The translations under genes were made by a program, and so were the position numbers. The notes beneath the pieces were generated by a model that worked only from the letters and a program-made list of their open reading frames with translations, did not search any database and had not been told where the DNA came from. This document shows, in pieces, positions 1 through 8,052 of a DNA stretch of 57,336 bases; the stretch's first letter is position 1; each line of letters begins with the position of its first letter. This DNA comes from Paraburkholderia ginsengisoli NBRC 100965 (GTDB lineage Bacteria; Pseudomonadota; Gammaproteobacteria; Burkholderiales; Burkholderiaceae): the NCBI RefSeq assembly GCF_000739735.1, contig NZ_BBJF01000026.1, positions 1 through 57,336 of the forward strand, given 5' to 3'.

Positions 1-256
1 CGAGGGCACGCGCCACGCCACGGCAGAACACGTGCACCCTATATATAGATACAGAAGAGCGGGAACGACGGAACTGATCCGTGCCGTGTGAAGACTAAGG
101 AGTTCCTCTATAGTGAGGAACGTGCAACCAGTCAAAGCGCACGTCGATGCGTCGCCCCGGCACGACTCTCGTCCAGCGCGCCACAGGCGGGCCGCCAGTG
201 ACACCGCGACAACATGCATGATTAATTGGTGTGCCCCCATGAGCGCGAAGACGCAA

Positions 257-275
257 GCTCGTATATAATGCGAGC
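257..275 (+). promoter_or_regulatory. Candidate -10 element framed by a short inverted repeat, upstream of rpoD
   Basis: A perfect TATAAT lies at 264-269. It is flanked by the 5-bp inverted repeat GCTCG (257-261) and CGAGC (271-275). I see no good -35 hexamer at 16-18 bp spacing and no TG extension, so promoter activity is uncertain. If used, it would give a leader of about 170 nt before the rpoD start. The first 250 bases of the window hold no gene I can support; they contain only a 7-bp hairpin (GTTCCTC/GAGGAAC, 102-121). Confidence 0.35.
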
Positions 276-301
276 CGCGCGAATTTCGCATATTTCTATC
301 G

Positions 302-343
302 GCCCGCTTCGAGCGGGCTCATCTTTTTGCTCCCCCAGGAGCA
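302..343 (+). terminator. Two adjacent hairpins, the first terminator-like, in front of rpoD
   Basis: The first hairpin has arms GCCCGCT (302-308) and AGCGGGC (312-318) around a TCG loop and is followed by ATCTTTTT, the shape of an intrinsic terminator. A second hairpin follows at once, TGCTCC (328-333) with GGAGCA (338-343). Either the first ends transcription of a gene upstream of the window, or, if the -10 at 264 is real, it is an attenuator in the rpoD leader. Confidence 0.5.
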
Positions 344-447
344 CACCCAAACAACCGCGTTGAGTCACTCAGGTGATGTTGAGCCATGCTCGAAACGCCT
401 GACGGTCGCGTCTTGCGTCTCATAGCGAAGCCTCTAGAGGAGAATAC

Positions 448-2442
448 GTGAACCCTTTTGATCGCGAAGATTCGCAACACGAAACCGCCGCCTACAGCGG
501 CAAAACCCCGTCCGGCCGCACGGCCAAGGGCAAGGGCGCCGGCAAAGCGATCCCCGTTGCGGCCGAATTGCCGCCGCAGCAAGCCGAAGAACGTCAGCGC
601 CAGATGCGCGCGCTGATCCAGCTGGGCAAGGAGCAAGGCTACCTCACCCACGCCCAGATCAACGACCACCTGCCCGACAACTTCGCGCAAACGGCGGCCA
701 TCGACAGCATCGTCAGCGCGTTCAGCGACATGGGCGTGCAGGTCTACGAGCAAGCCCCCGACGCGGAAACGCTGCTGCTCAACTCGAACGCCCCCGCCGT
801 GGTGTCGGACGATCAGGCGGATGAGGAAACCGAAGTCGCACTGTCGACCGTCGATTCCGAATTCGGCCGCACGACCGACCCGGTGCGTATGTATATGCGC
901 GAAATGGGCGCAACCGAGCTGCTGACGCGCGCGGGCGAAATCGCGATTGCGAAGCGCATCGAAGACGGCCTCCACGAGATGGTGCAGGCGATTGCCGCCT
1001 GCCCGCTGGCGATCTCCGCGATTCTGGCCAGCGCCCAGCAGGTCGCCGACGGCGAACTGCGCATCGACGAACTGGTCGACGGTCTGAATGAAGAGACGGT
1101 CGCGGCGGAAGAAGAAGCCAGCACGGACGCGGTTGCAGACGTCGACACGGACTCCGAAGAAGACGACGACAGCGATAGCGACGATGACGTCGGCCCGGCC
1201 GACTCGTCGGCGGCTGACGAAGCGCGCCTGAAGCAACTCACGAGCGACTGCCTCGAAATCTTCGCGCAGGTCGGCATGCTGTCCGACCAGATGAACGCGT
1301 CGCACACGCGCGGCGACGTCACGTCGAAAGCGTATCTGCGCGCACGCGAAGAAATCCAGCAGCACCTCGCGAAGATCCGCTTCACCGCCCGCACGATCGA
1401 CCGCCTGTGCGGCGACGTCCAGCACCAGGTCGCGCAAGTGCGCGCGATCGAGCGCAATATTCTGCAAATCGTCGTCTCGAAGAGCGGCATGCCGCGCGAG
1501 AAGTTCATTGAGTCGTTTGCCGGCCACGAAGCCGACCTCGGCTGGACGGAGCGCGCAGCGCGCGGCAACACGTCGTACGGTGCGGCGCTCGAACGCCATC
1601 TGCCGGCGATTCAGTCCGAACAGCAGAAGCTGATCGAAATCGAAGCCACGGTTTCGCTGCCGCTGAAGCATCTGAAAGAGGTCAACCGCAAGATGGTCGC
1701 GGCCGAGTCGAAGATGCGCAAGGCCAAGAGCGAAATGATCGAGGCGAATCTGCGTCTCGTGATCTCGATCGCGAAGAAGTACGTGAACCGCGGCATGCTG
1801 TTCCTCGACCTGATCCAGGAAGGCAACATCGGCTTGATGAAGGCCGTGGACAAGTTCGAATACCGGCGCGGCTGGAAGTTTTCGACGTATGCAACGTGGT
1901 GGGTCCGCCAGGCCGTCACGCGTTCGCTCGCCGACCAGGCTCGCACGATCCGCGTGCCGGTGCACATGATCGAAACGATCAACAAGCTCAACCGCATTTC
2001 GCGCGAGATCTTGCAGCAGACCGGTCAGGAAGCGCATCCGTCGGTGCTCGCCGAACGCATGGAGTTGTCGGAAGAGAAGGTGCGCGGCATCCTGAAGATT
2101 GCCAAGCAGCCGGTGTCGATGGAAACCCCGGTCGGCGACGACGGCGACGCCACCCTCGGCGACATGATCGAAGACTCGGCGGCTTCGTCGCCGGCCGATG
2201 CAGCGATGCAAGCCGACTTGCGCGCCGCCATCGACGACGCGCTCGATTCGCTGTCGCCGCGCGAAGCGAAGGTGCTGCGTATGCGCTACGGCATCAACAC
2301 GAAGTCGGACCATACGCTCGAAGAAGTCGGCAAGCAGTTCGATGTCACGCGCGAGCGGATTCGTCAGATCGAAAGCAAGGCCATGCGCAAGCTGATGCAC
2401 CCGAGCCGCGCCGACCGACTGAAGTCGTTCCTCGACCGCTAA
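448..2442 (+). CDS. rpoD: RNA polymerase primary-type sigma factor RpoD (sigma-70)
   Basis: A 664-residue sigma-70 that directs RNA polymerase to -35/-10 promoters. Region 1.1 is near residues 48-100. Region 1.2 begins at about 145 (DPVRMYMREMG). A non-conserved region follows, with a strongly acidic stretch near 221-260. Region 2 lies at about 432-515 and carries the promoter-melting segment (FSTYATWWVRQAVTR). The region 4.2 helix-turn-helix near the end contains VTRERIRQIESKAMRKL. The start is GTG at 448 behind AGAGGAG (436-442). Having both region 1.1 and the long insert makes it a group 1 type factor. Burkholderiales may carry more than one such gene, so whether this is the only housekeeping sigma cannot be told from the window. 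It is followed by a strong hairpin and a convergent gene. Confidence 0.96.
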   Translation: MNPFDREDSQHETAAYSGKTPSGRTAKGKGAGKAIPVAAELPPQQAEERQRQMRALIQLGKEQGYLTHAQINDHLPDNFAQTAAIDSIVSAFSDMGVQVYEQAPDAETLLLNSNAPAVVSDDQADEETEVALSTVDSEFGRTTDPVRMYMREMGATELLTRAGEIAIAKRIEDGLHEMVQAIAACPLAISAILASAQQVADGELRIDELVDGLNEETVAAEEEASTDAVADVDTDSEEDDDSDSDDDVGPADSSAADEARLKQLTSDCLEIFAQVGMLSDQMNASHTRGDVTSKAYLRAREEIQQHLAKIRFTARTIDRLCGDVQHQVAQVRAIERNILQIVVSKSGMPREKFIESFAGHEADLGWTERAARGNTSYGAALERHLPAIQSEQQKLIEIEATVSLPLKHLKEVNRKMVAAESKMRKAKSEMIEANLRLVISIAKKYVNRGMLFLDLIQEGNIGLMKAVDKFEYRRGWKFSTYATWWVRQAVTRSLADQARTIRVPVHMIETINKLNRISREILQQTGQEAHPSVLAERMELSEEKVRGILKIAKQPVSMETPVGDDGDATLGDMIEDSAASSPADAAMQADLRAAIDDALDSLSPREAKVLRMRYGINTKSDHTLEEVGKQFDVTRERIRQIESKAMRKLMHPSRADRLKSFLDR

Positions 2443-2452
2443 TCCAGCGCTT

Positions 2453-2483
2453 GCGCTTGCCGTGCGCCCTGCACGGCAAGCGC
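2453..2483. terminator. Bidirectional hairpin between rpoD and a convergent small gene
   Basis: A perfect 13-bp inverted repeat, GCGCTTGCCGTGC (2453-2465) and GCACGGCAAGCGC (2471-2483), encloses a 5-nt loop. It sits 10 bp after the rpoD stop and 10 bp after the restored stop of the convergent minus-strand gene (2494), so it can serve both. No long T-run follows, so termination may be inefficient or factor-assisted. Confidence 0.7.
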
Positions 2484-2493
2484 CCCTCCCTCC

Positions 2494-2825
2494 TCAAGCA
2501 GGCAGCGAAACGATTCCGCCAACGGTAATCGCCGCTGTCAGCCATCGCCCAGCCGTGTAGAACGCATTGCGCTTTCGTGAGGCTGGTCCGGCCGCTCAAG
2601 ACCGAGCGTGCCGTACGCAAACGACTGCACTGCCGAAGCGCCCGAAGCTGGCACGTAGTCCGCCGTCGTTGCTGCGCTTTCCTGATCTTCCTGACCCGCG
2701 TTTCCATCCTGCGCCGCGGCTGCGCCTTCGGCGGAGATATGGACAGTGTCGTCCCGTGTGGATGTCGTTGACGTCGCGGCATTGGCGGCGACCGCGTCGT
2801 TCGCTGCGGACAGCCCTCCGGGCAT
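2494..2825 (-). pseudogene. Small C-terminally membrane-anchored hypothetical protein, frameshifted
   Basis: The intact frame runs from ATG at 2825 and reads a Ser/Thr/Ala-rich segment, then SFAYGTLGLERPDQPHES, and stops early at 2538. Shifting by one base at the T-run 2573-2575 (an A-run on the coding strand) continues it as NAFYTAGRWLTAAITVGGIVSL and stops at 2494. That continuation has the hydrophobic tail I remember from small Burkholderia proteins ending in an FYTAGRW-type segment. The most economical reading is loss of one A in the coding strand, turning a protein of about 110 residues into a 95-residue one without its membrane tail. It could also be a sequencing error. Function unknown. 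An AGGGAG lies 12 nt before the start. Confidence 0.6.
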
Positions 2826-2871
2826 AGTCGTTGCGCGCTCCCTCTACATGCTTTTTAACGAGGAGCACATC

Positions 2872-3348
2872 ATGACTACGCTCGATCCCCTCAGCCCGGC
2901 GCCCGCCGGCGAGCAAGGCGCGAACATTGTTGGAACCGGCATGGGCGACGGCCCCGGACCGGATGTGATGGCCGCAGCCACGCTCGACGGCAACAAGGTG
3001 ATGTCAGCCGATGGCGAACATGTCGGCAAAATCTCCGACATCATGCTCGACGTGCGCGGTGGACGGATTGCCTATGCGGTACTGTCCAGCGGCGGCTTTC
3101 TGGGCGTGGGCGACACGCTGCATGCCATTCCGTGGAGCGCGCTCACGCTCGATACGGACGACAAATGCTTTGTGCTCGACGCCCCCGCCGAGCGCATCAA
3201 GAACTCGCCTGGATTCGATAAGGACCACTGGCCGTCGATGGCGGATACGCAATGGGGCACGGCCGTGCACGAGTACTACAACCGCTCGCCCTACTGGTCG
3301 GCAACACGCGACGCCGTGAGAGAGCAGGACCTCGATTCGAACCTTTGA
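2872..3348 (+). CDS. PRC-barrel domain protein
   Basis: A cytosolic protein of 158 residues starting at ATG 2872 behind AGGAG (2861-2865). The centre, about residues 38-105, reads GNKVMSADGEHVGKISDIMLDVRGGRIAYAV and then SGGFLGVGDTLHAIPWSAL, the usual layout of a PRC-barrel beta domain. The C-terminal third is polar, with many aromatic residues (HEYYNRSPYW). Related stand-alone PRC-barrel proteins are common in Burkholderia and are often linked to stress, but no enzymatic role is known and none can be read here. It stands alone, diverging from the small frameshifted gene and followed by a 12-bp inverted repeat. Confidence 0.85.
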   Translation: MTTLDPLSPAPAGEQGANIVGTGMGDGPGPDVMAAATLDGNKVMSADGEHVGKISDIMLDVRGGRIAYAVLSSGGFLGVGDTLHAIPWSALTLDTDDKCFVLDAPAERIKNSPGFDKDHWPSMADTQWGTAVHEYYNRSPYWSATRDAVREQDLDSNL

Positions 3349-3381
3349 CGAGGCGTCCTGACGCGCCGGCCGATGCCGGCT

Positions 3382-3420
3382 GGTTGTCCACAGAAACTGG
3401 GCACAAGCCTGTGGACAACC
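3382..3420. repeat. 12-bp inverted repeat containing two DnaA-box-like 9-mers
   Basis: Arms GGTTGTCCACAG (3382-3393) and CTGTGGACAACC (3409-3420) are perfectly complementary around a 15-nt loop. Each contains TTGTCCACA, one base from the DnaA consensus TTATCCACA, in opposite orientation. It lies 34 bp after the PRC-barrel gene and may simply be its terminator, although no T-run follows. Confidence 0.6.
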
Positions 3421-3489
3421 TGCGCATGATTCACTCAACTCGTTGAGCGCATTGGCTTTCCCGCGCGCGCTCCCGGCGAGTCGCGGGCG

Positions 3490-3898
3490 TTACGGCTTCG
3501 CGCACATCGCGCGAACCGCGGCCCATTGCTGCGCGCTTAACGCGCTTTCGCCGAGCGGCGAGCCTTGACTGCGCTCTTCGCGCTCGGCTGTCCGTGGATG
3601 GTCCAACAGAAATGCGAGCGCCGGCGCTGCCGCCTCGCTTGTCAGCCAATGCGTCCGCCATCGCGAAAAAAACCGCCAGCCCGTCGCTGCGCAAACCGCT
3701 CGCTTGCAGATAAGCGACGCCGCCGTTCGCATCGGCGAGGCGCTCCACCTCCCGGCTATACGACAGACCCGCCAGCCGTCCGGCCAGCGACGACATATCT
3801 GCGAACCCGGCATTGATGCCGAGCGTCGCACTGATCACGCCGATTACCGGCGCCGCGAATCAGCGCGACCAACGGATCGCGTCGCGGCACGACCATCG
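3490..3898 (-). pseudogene. Decayed M48-family metallopeptidase, C-terminal part
   Basis: Two reading frames on the minus strand join into a recognisable M48 (Ste24/BepA-like) C-terminal region. From about 3853 one frame reads APVIGVISATLGINAG and then GLSYSREVERLADANGGVAYL. From about 3630 the next frame reads APALAFLLDHPRTAEREER and ends QWAAVRAMCAKP at 3490. SYSRE.ER.AD and LLDHP.TAER are the typical downstream motifs of these peptidases. The zinc-binding HExxH part is not visible upstream; a stop and another frame change occur around 3855-3860. At least two frame disruptions and a missing catalytic half make this a pseudogene. The surrounding 3839-4290 has no gene I can support; a 70-codon minus-strand reading frame at 3901-4113 is too weak to call. 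Confidence 0.6.
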
Positions 3899-4290
3899 TT
3901 TCACGCCGTTCGTTCGGCGTGTTCGTTGAACACCAGCATCAAGGTCGCGGAGATCCCATCGCGAACGCGCGCGGCGGCGTCGAACTTATAGTCGGTCGAA
4001 TGGAAATTTGCCCGTTCGTTCGGAAAGAACAGCCACGTGCAGCGCTTCGGCGCTGCGGCGCTACCAAAAAAACCAGGATGTTGTAACCGTGTAGCGATAA
4101 CGAGCCTCTTCACGTTCTCATTCCAAAGTCGGATGCTGCCGCTCTCTGAAACGGTGACCGGCGAGTCGTCCGGCCGCTCGCCACAGTAAAGCTATCATTT
4201 GGGTTACAAACCACTAGTATTCTTTCACGCGTTGCCGCGCGGACGGAAACCGAACAGGAACCGCTAGGCGCACAACCCGAAGGCTCACCC

Positions 4291-4578
4291 GTGTTCGGGA
4301 ATGATGGCCGCTATGCGTTGATCGCAGTTCGCTGCCGACCTGATGAAATTCGCCCGGGACACCGCCCGCTCGTCATCGTTCTATATAAGCGAAGCACATT
4401 TCATGTCTGGGACACGGATGTGCAGAGACATCCCTTCACTATCGACGGCGATCGATTGATCTGTCTCCCTCCGGGCAGCTTCGGTTATGGAGCGGCCAGG
4501 AAATCGGTTGGCACCGGCACCGGCGCGGTCGTCCTGGCTCATCGTCGCGAACATCGCGAGCACATGAATCGCGGTTAA
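4291..4578 (+). CDS. Possible small hypothetical protein
   Basis: A 95-codon frame with a GTG start at 4291, ending 14 bp before the next gene. The middle reads RPLVIVLYKRSTFHVWDTDVQ, which is hydrophobic and not obviously translational noise, but there is no clear ribosome-binding site and I recognise no family. It could be a leader of the following gene or a chance frame. Confidence 0.3.
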   Translation: MFGNDGRYALIAVRCRPDEIRPGHRPLVIVLYKRSTFHVWDTDVQRHPFTIDGDRLICLPPGSFGYGAARKSVGTGTGAVVLAHRREHREHMNRG

Positions 4579-4592
4579 TCTTAGGAGGCCAT

Positions 4593-5060
4593 ATGTCTCA
4601 CCTGCTAAAAAGATTCCTTTTTCTTTTTGCTCTCGTCAGTGTGCTCGTTGGCTTTGCGACCGCGGTGTCCGCGCAGGGGGATATACGCGCGTCGATCGAA
4701 GCCAGCAATAAACGATGGGAAAAGGCTGTCAGCCGTGGCGACGCGGCGGGCATCGCTTCACTCTATACCGGAACGGCGAAACTTTTCCCGCCGAACAGTA
4801 AAGTCGTGAGTGGGCAGAAAGCGATCACCGAGTATTGGAAAGGGGCAATCGATTCAGGGTTCAAAGCGATAAAACTGACTTCGCTGGAAGTAGAGGCGCA
4901 TGGCGACACCGCCTATGAGGTGGGCAGGTACACGGTCCCGGGAGAAGGCGGCAAGGTATTGGACGCCGGCGATTATGTCATTTTATGGAAGAGGAACGAT
5001 GGTCATTGGAAAATGCATCGCGATATCTGGACCACCAACACACCTGCGCCCCAACAATAG
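4593..5060 (+). CDS. Secreted SgcJ/DUF4440-type NTF2-like protein
   Basis: A protein of 155 residues with a signal peptide (hydrophobic FLFLFALVSVLVGFATA, likely cleavage after AVSA-Q near residue 28). The mature part has the NTF2-like pattern of DUF4440/SgcJ proteins: a helix with NKRWEKAVSRGDAAGIASLYT, then GQKAITEYWKGAIDSG, then beta strands ending DYVILWKRNDGHWKMHRDIW. The fold forms a cone-shaped pocket, and members range from enzymes to ligand binders, so no reaction can be assigned. The start at 4593 has a strong AGGAGG. It converges with the DapA-family gene 18 bp on. Confidence 0.85.
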   Translation: MSHLLKRFLFLFALVSVLVGFATAVSAQGDIRASIEASNKRWEKAVSRGDAAGIASLYTGTAKLFPPNSKVVSGQKAITEYWKGAIDSGFKAIKLTSLEVEAHGDTAYEVGRYTVPGEGGKVLDAGDYVILWKRNDGHWKMHRDIWTTNTPAPQQ

Positions 5061-5078
5061 GAAGAACATCGGTCCGGC

Positions 5079-6017
5079 TCACTTCAGAGACTCGCTAGCT
5101 ACGCGAAACGGGCCCAGTTGCATTGCGAAGCGCCGTGCACATTCCAGCCCAAACGCCGTCGGCGCGACGCCGCGATCGTGCTGTACATCGAAGCCCATGC
5201 GCCACGCGGCGATCCGCTTGCCGTAGCACGTGAGGGCGTCGAGCGACTGCATCACAAAGACGATAGCCGGCAACGTTTGGGCATAAAGCATTTCGGCTTC
5301 CTGATCGCGTCCGCTGGCGAACGCCCGGTGTATCGCGACCTGCCGGTCGAACGTGTCGGGCGCAACGATCAGTCCCGCGCATCCGGCGCGCAGGTTGTCG
5401 ACCAGTTCTTGCCCTCCCCTGCCATTGAAGACCGGCAACGTATGACCGAGCGCGCGCAGCCGGTCGACCGTGTGCCGAATCGTCGTCGCCGGTCCCTCGC
5501 CTTTCAGCAGGCGGAAGTTTGAGCATTGACTCGCAAGCGTCACGATCGATTCCGCTGACAGGCCGACACCGAGATATTCCGGCGCATTCTGAATGCCCGC
5601 CGGGGTGCCTGTGCGCTGCATCACTTCGGCAAAGAAGTCGAAATAGAACGATTCCGGTTTGTCTCGCATCGACGGAGGCTGAAGGATCAGCCACGAAGCA
5701 CCGCGCTGAACAGCGTAGTTAGCCAGCGCGACTTGCGCATCCACCGTGTCACCCGTGATCGTGACGACGAGCGGTACGCGTGCCGCTATGTCTTCGCTGG
5801 CCCAGTCGATCAGGCGATGTTTCTCATCGAGCGACAGCCGGTTTACCTCTGTCGCGAGACCGAGTATGACGACGCTCCGCGCGCCCGCCGCGATCGTCGC
5901 GTTGATCTGGATTCGTTGTGCTTCGCGATCCAACTGGTTGCGCGAGTCGAAGAAGGCATAGAGAACGGGCCAGATTCCGCTCGGTGAAGAAGGGGTGTCA
6001 GGTGTCATGGATGTCAT
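5079..6017 (-). CDS. Dihydrodipicolinate synthase/N-acetylneuraminate lyase (DapA) family protein
   Basis: A (beta/alpha)8 class I lyase or dehydratase of 312 residues. The Schiff-base lysine is K172 in RLLKGEGP. The front motif GLATEVNRLS corresponds to the Gx(T)GE...Ls loop of the family, and the tyrosine region reads IQNAPEYLG. It starts 17 bp after the stop of the IlvD/Edd-type dehydratase, with GGAG before the ATG. In sugar-acid pathways such a pair converts an aldonate to a 2-keto-3-deoxy acid (dehydratase) and then dehydrates or cleaves it with a DapA-family enzyme. A 2-keto-3-deoxy-L-arabonate dehydratase role is therefore plausible but is inference from the neighbour. It is unlikely to be the lysine biosynthetic DapA because of the context. 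Confidence 0.85.
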   Translation of the reverse strand: MTSMTPDTPSSPSGIWPVLYAFFDSRNQLDREAQRIQINATIAAGARSVVILGLATEVNRLSLDEKHRLIDWASEDIAARVPLVVTITGDTVDAQVALANYAVQRGASWLILQPPSMRDKPESFYFDFFAEVMQRTGTPAGIQNAPEYLGVGLSAESIVTLASQCSNFRLLKGEGPATTIRHTVDRLRALGHTLPVFNGRGGQELVDNLRAGCAGLIVAPDTFDRQVAIHRAFASGRDQEAEMLYAQTLPAIVFVMQSLDALTCYGKRIAAWRMGFDVQHDRGVAPTAFGLECARRFAMQLGPFRVASESLK

Positions 6018-6034
6018 CCGCCGCCAGCTCCGGA

Positions 6035-7747
6035 TCAGTGCGAATCGCGCGGCACCGGCGCGCCGCTCGATCCGACCAGGAAGTCGAGATCCGCACCCTG
6101 ATCCGCTTGCAGCACGTGTTCGACGTACAGCTTGTAGTAACCCCGCGTGGGCGGCGCCGGCGGCTGCCAGGCCGCGCGGCGACGCGCGAGTTCTTCGTCG
6201 GTGACGTCCAGATGCAGACGGCGTGCGGCGACGTCGAGTTCGATCATGTCGCCGGTCTGCACGAACGCGAGCGGCCCGCCTGCGGCCGCTTCCGGCGATA
6301 CATGCAGTACCACCGAGCCATAGGCCGTGCCGCTCATGCGGCCATCCGAAATGCGCACCATATCCGTAATGCCTTTTTGCAGCACCTTCCGCGGCAGCGG
6401 CATGTTGCCGACTTCCGCAAAGCCCGGATATCCCTTCGGCCCCGCGCCTTTGAGCACCATGACGCAGTGCTCGTCGATATCGAGCGATTCGTCGTCGATC
6501 TTCGCGTGCAATTCCTCGATGTTCTCGAACACCACGGCGCGGCCGCGATGCTTCAGCAGGTGCGGTGTCGCCGCCGACGGCTTGATCACCGCGCCGTTCG
6601 GCGCGAGATTGCCCTTGAGAACCGCGATGCCTGCCTTTGGTTTGAACGGTTCGGCGAACGTCGTGACGACCTTCTCATCGTAATTCGGCGCATTGCACAC
6701 GTTGTCCCAGATCGTCTTGCCGTTCACTGTCAGGGCTTCGCGATGCAGCAGGCCCTGCTCGCCGAGTTGCCTGAGCACCGCCGGCAGACCGCCCGCGTAA
6801 TAGAAATCTTCCATCAGGTATTCGCCCGACGGTTGCAGATTCACGAGACACGGCACATCCGATCCAAGCTCCCAGTCTTCCAGCGAAAGCTCCACGCCGA
6901 TGCGCCTCGCCAATGCGATCAGATGCACGACCGCGTTGGTCGAGCCGCCGATCGCCGCATTCGTGCGGATCGCGTTTTCGAAGGCCTGACGCGTGAGGAT
7001 CCTGTCCATCGTCAGGTCCTCGCGAACCATATCGACGATGCGCCGCCCGGCCAGATGCGCAAGCACCTGGCGGCGCGCATCGACTGCCGGAATCGCCGCG
7101 TTGTGCGGCAAACCCATGCCGAGCGATTCGACCATCGACGCCATCGTCGACGCCGTGCCCATCGTCATGCAATGGCCGCGCGAGCGGTTCATGCACGACT
7201 CGGCTTCGGTGAATTCTTCCTGCGTCATCGTGCCGGCGCGCACTTCCTCGGACATCTGCCATACACCGGTCCCTGAACCAATGTTCTTGCCGCGGAACCG
7301 GCCATTGAGCATCGGGCCACCCGACACCGCCAGCGCGGGCAGATTGCATGACGCCGCGCCCATCAGTAGCGCCGGCGTGGTCTTGTCGCAGCCGACCAGC
7401 AGGATCACGCCGTCCATCGGATTGCCGCGAATCGACTCCTCGACATCCATGGAGGCGAGGTTGCGAAACAGCATCGCGGTAGGACGCAGATTCGATTCGC
7501 CGAGCGACATCACCGGAAATTCGAGCGGCAGGCCGCCCGCTTCGTGCACGCCTTTTTTCACATACTCCGCGAGCTCGCGAAAGTGCGCATTGCAAGGCGT
7601 CAGCTCCGACCACGTATTGCAGATACCGATTACAGGGCGTCCGTCGAATTCGTCGTGCGGGATGCCCTGGTTCTTCATCCATGAGCGGTGAATGAAACTG
7701 TCCTTGTCGTTTCTGCCGAACCAGCTTTGCGAGCGGAGTTTGCGCAT
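6035..7747 (-). CDS. IlvD/Edd-family sugar-acid dehydratase, L-arabonate dehydratase type
   Basis: A 570-residue iron-sulphur dehydratase that removes water from an aldonic acid to give a 2-keto-3-deoxy acid. The cluster cysteines of the family are in place: C52 (TPCNAH), C120 (VGCDKTTPA) and C193 (GHCMTMG); the 68- and 73-residue spacings match those of dihydroxy-acid dehydratase. The C-terminal region carries SDGRMSG, which holds a catalytic serine in the family. The N-terminus MRKLRSQSWFGRNDKDSFIHRSWMKNQG is typical of the arabonate/xylonate branch rather than IlvD of isoleucine/valine synthesis. It has GGGAG before the ATG. The substrate is inferred from subfamily resemblance and the downstream DapA-type gene. 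The 305 bp upstream (7748-8052) hold only presumed promoter sequence; no transporter or regulator is adjacent. Confidence 0.88.
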   Translation of the reverse strand: MRKLRSQSWFGRNDKDSFIHRSWMKNQGIPHDEFDGRPVIGICNTWSELTPCNAHFRELAEYVKKGVHEAGGLPLEFPVMSLGESNLRPTAMLFRNLASMDVEESIRGNPMDGVILLVGCDKTTPALLMGAASCNLPALAVSGGPMLNGRFRGKNIGSGTGVWQMSEEVRAGTMTQEEFTEAESCMNRSRGHCMTMGTASTMASMVESLGMGLPHNAAIPAVDARRQVLAHLAGRRIVDMVREDLTMDRILTRQAFENAIRTNAAIGGSTNAVVHLIALARRIGVELSLEDWELGSDVPCLVNLQPSGEYLMEDFYYAGGLPAVLRQLGEQGLLHREALTVNGKTIWDNVCNAPNYDEKVVTTFAEPFKPKAGIAVLKGNLAPNGAVIKPSAATPHLLKHRGRAVVFENIEELHAKIDDESLDIDEHCVMVLKGAGPKGYPGFAEVGNMPLPRKVLQKGITDMVRISDGRMSGTAYGSVVLHVSPEAAAGGPLAFVQTGDMIELDVAARRLHLDVTDEELARRRAAWQPPAPPTRGYYKLYVEHVLQADQGADLDFLVGSSGAPVPRDSH

Positions 7748-8052
7748 GTCGTCTCCCTATGTGTCGGTTGGGTACCGTTTGGTGTCCAGCTAATCGATTA
7801 TTCTTTTGGGGGCGATGCGCCCTCGCGCCTCGTTGCGCCAAGGCCGCTCCGTGAAATGGCTGCGAAATTAGACGTACATATTAAGGCCAAGGAGCTGGAT
7901 TTGTCTGCGAGTTGCAGCAACCCCGGGCGGATCCGGCCACGCGACGGGCGTCCGTTGTCGAAGCCGTTTGAAAAACGTGTAACCTTCCTGGCGATGTACC
8001 CGCTCCAGAGTTGGGTCGGAATAAGTAGAACGATCTCTTATGGGAGAGTCCG

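Noticed and set aside
319..2400. 693-codon open frame antisense to rpoD
   Set aside because: Arg/His/Asp/Val-rich low-information translation typical of the reverse frame of GC-rich coding DNA; rpoD on the other strand is certain.
3901..4113. 70-codon minus-strand frame with FHSTDYKFDAAARVRDGI near its end
   Set aside because: The tail faintly recalls the end of an amidohydrolase/M20 protein, but the rest does not, the start is a GTG without a ribosome-binding site, and I could not support a call.
5918..7276. Long plus-strand frame over the IlvD/Edd dehydratase
   Set aside because: It mirrors the third-position GC bias of the dehydratase gene and shows no domain or start signal.
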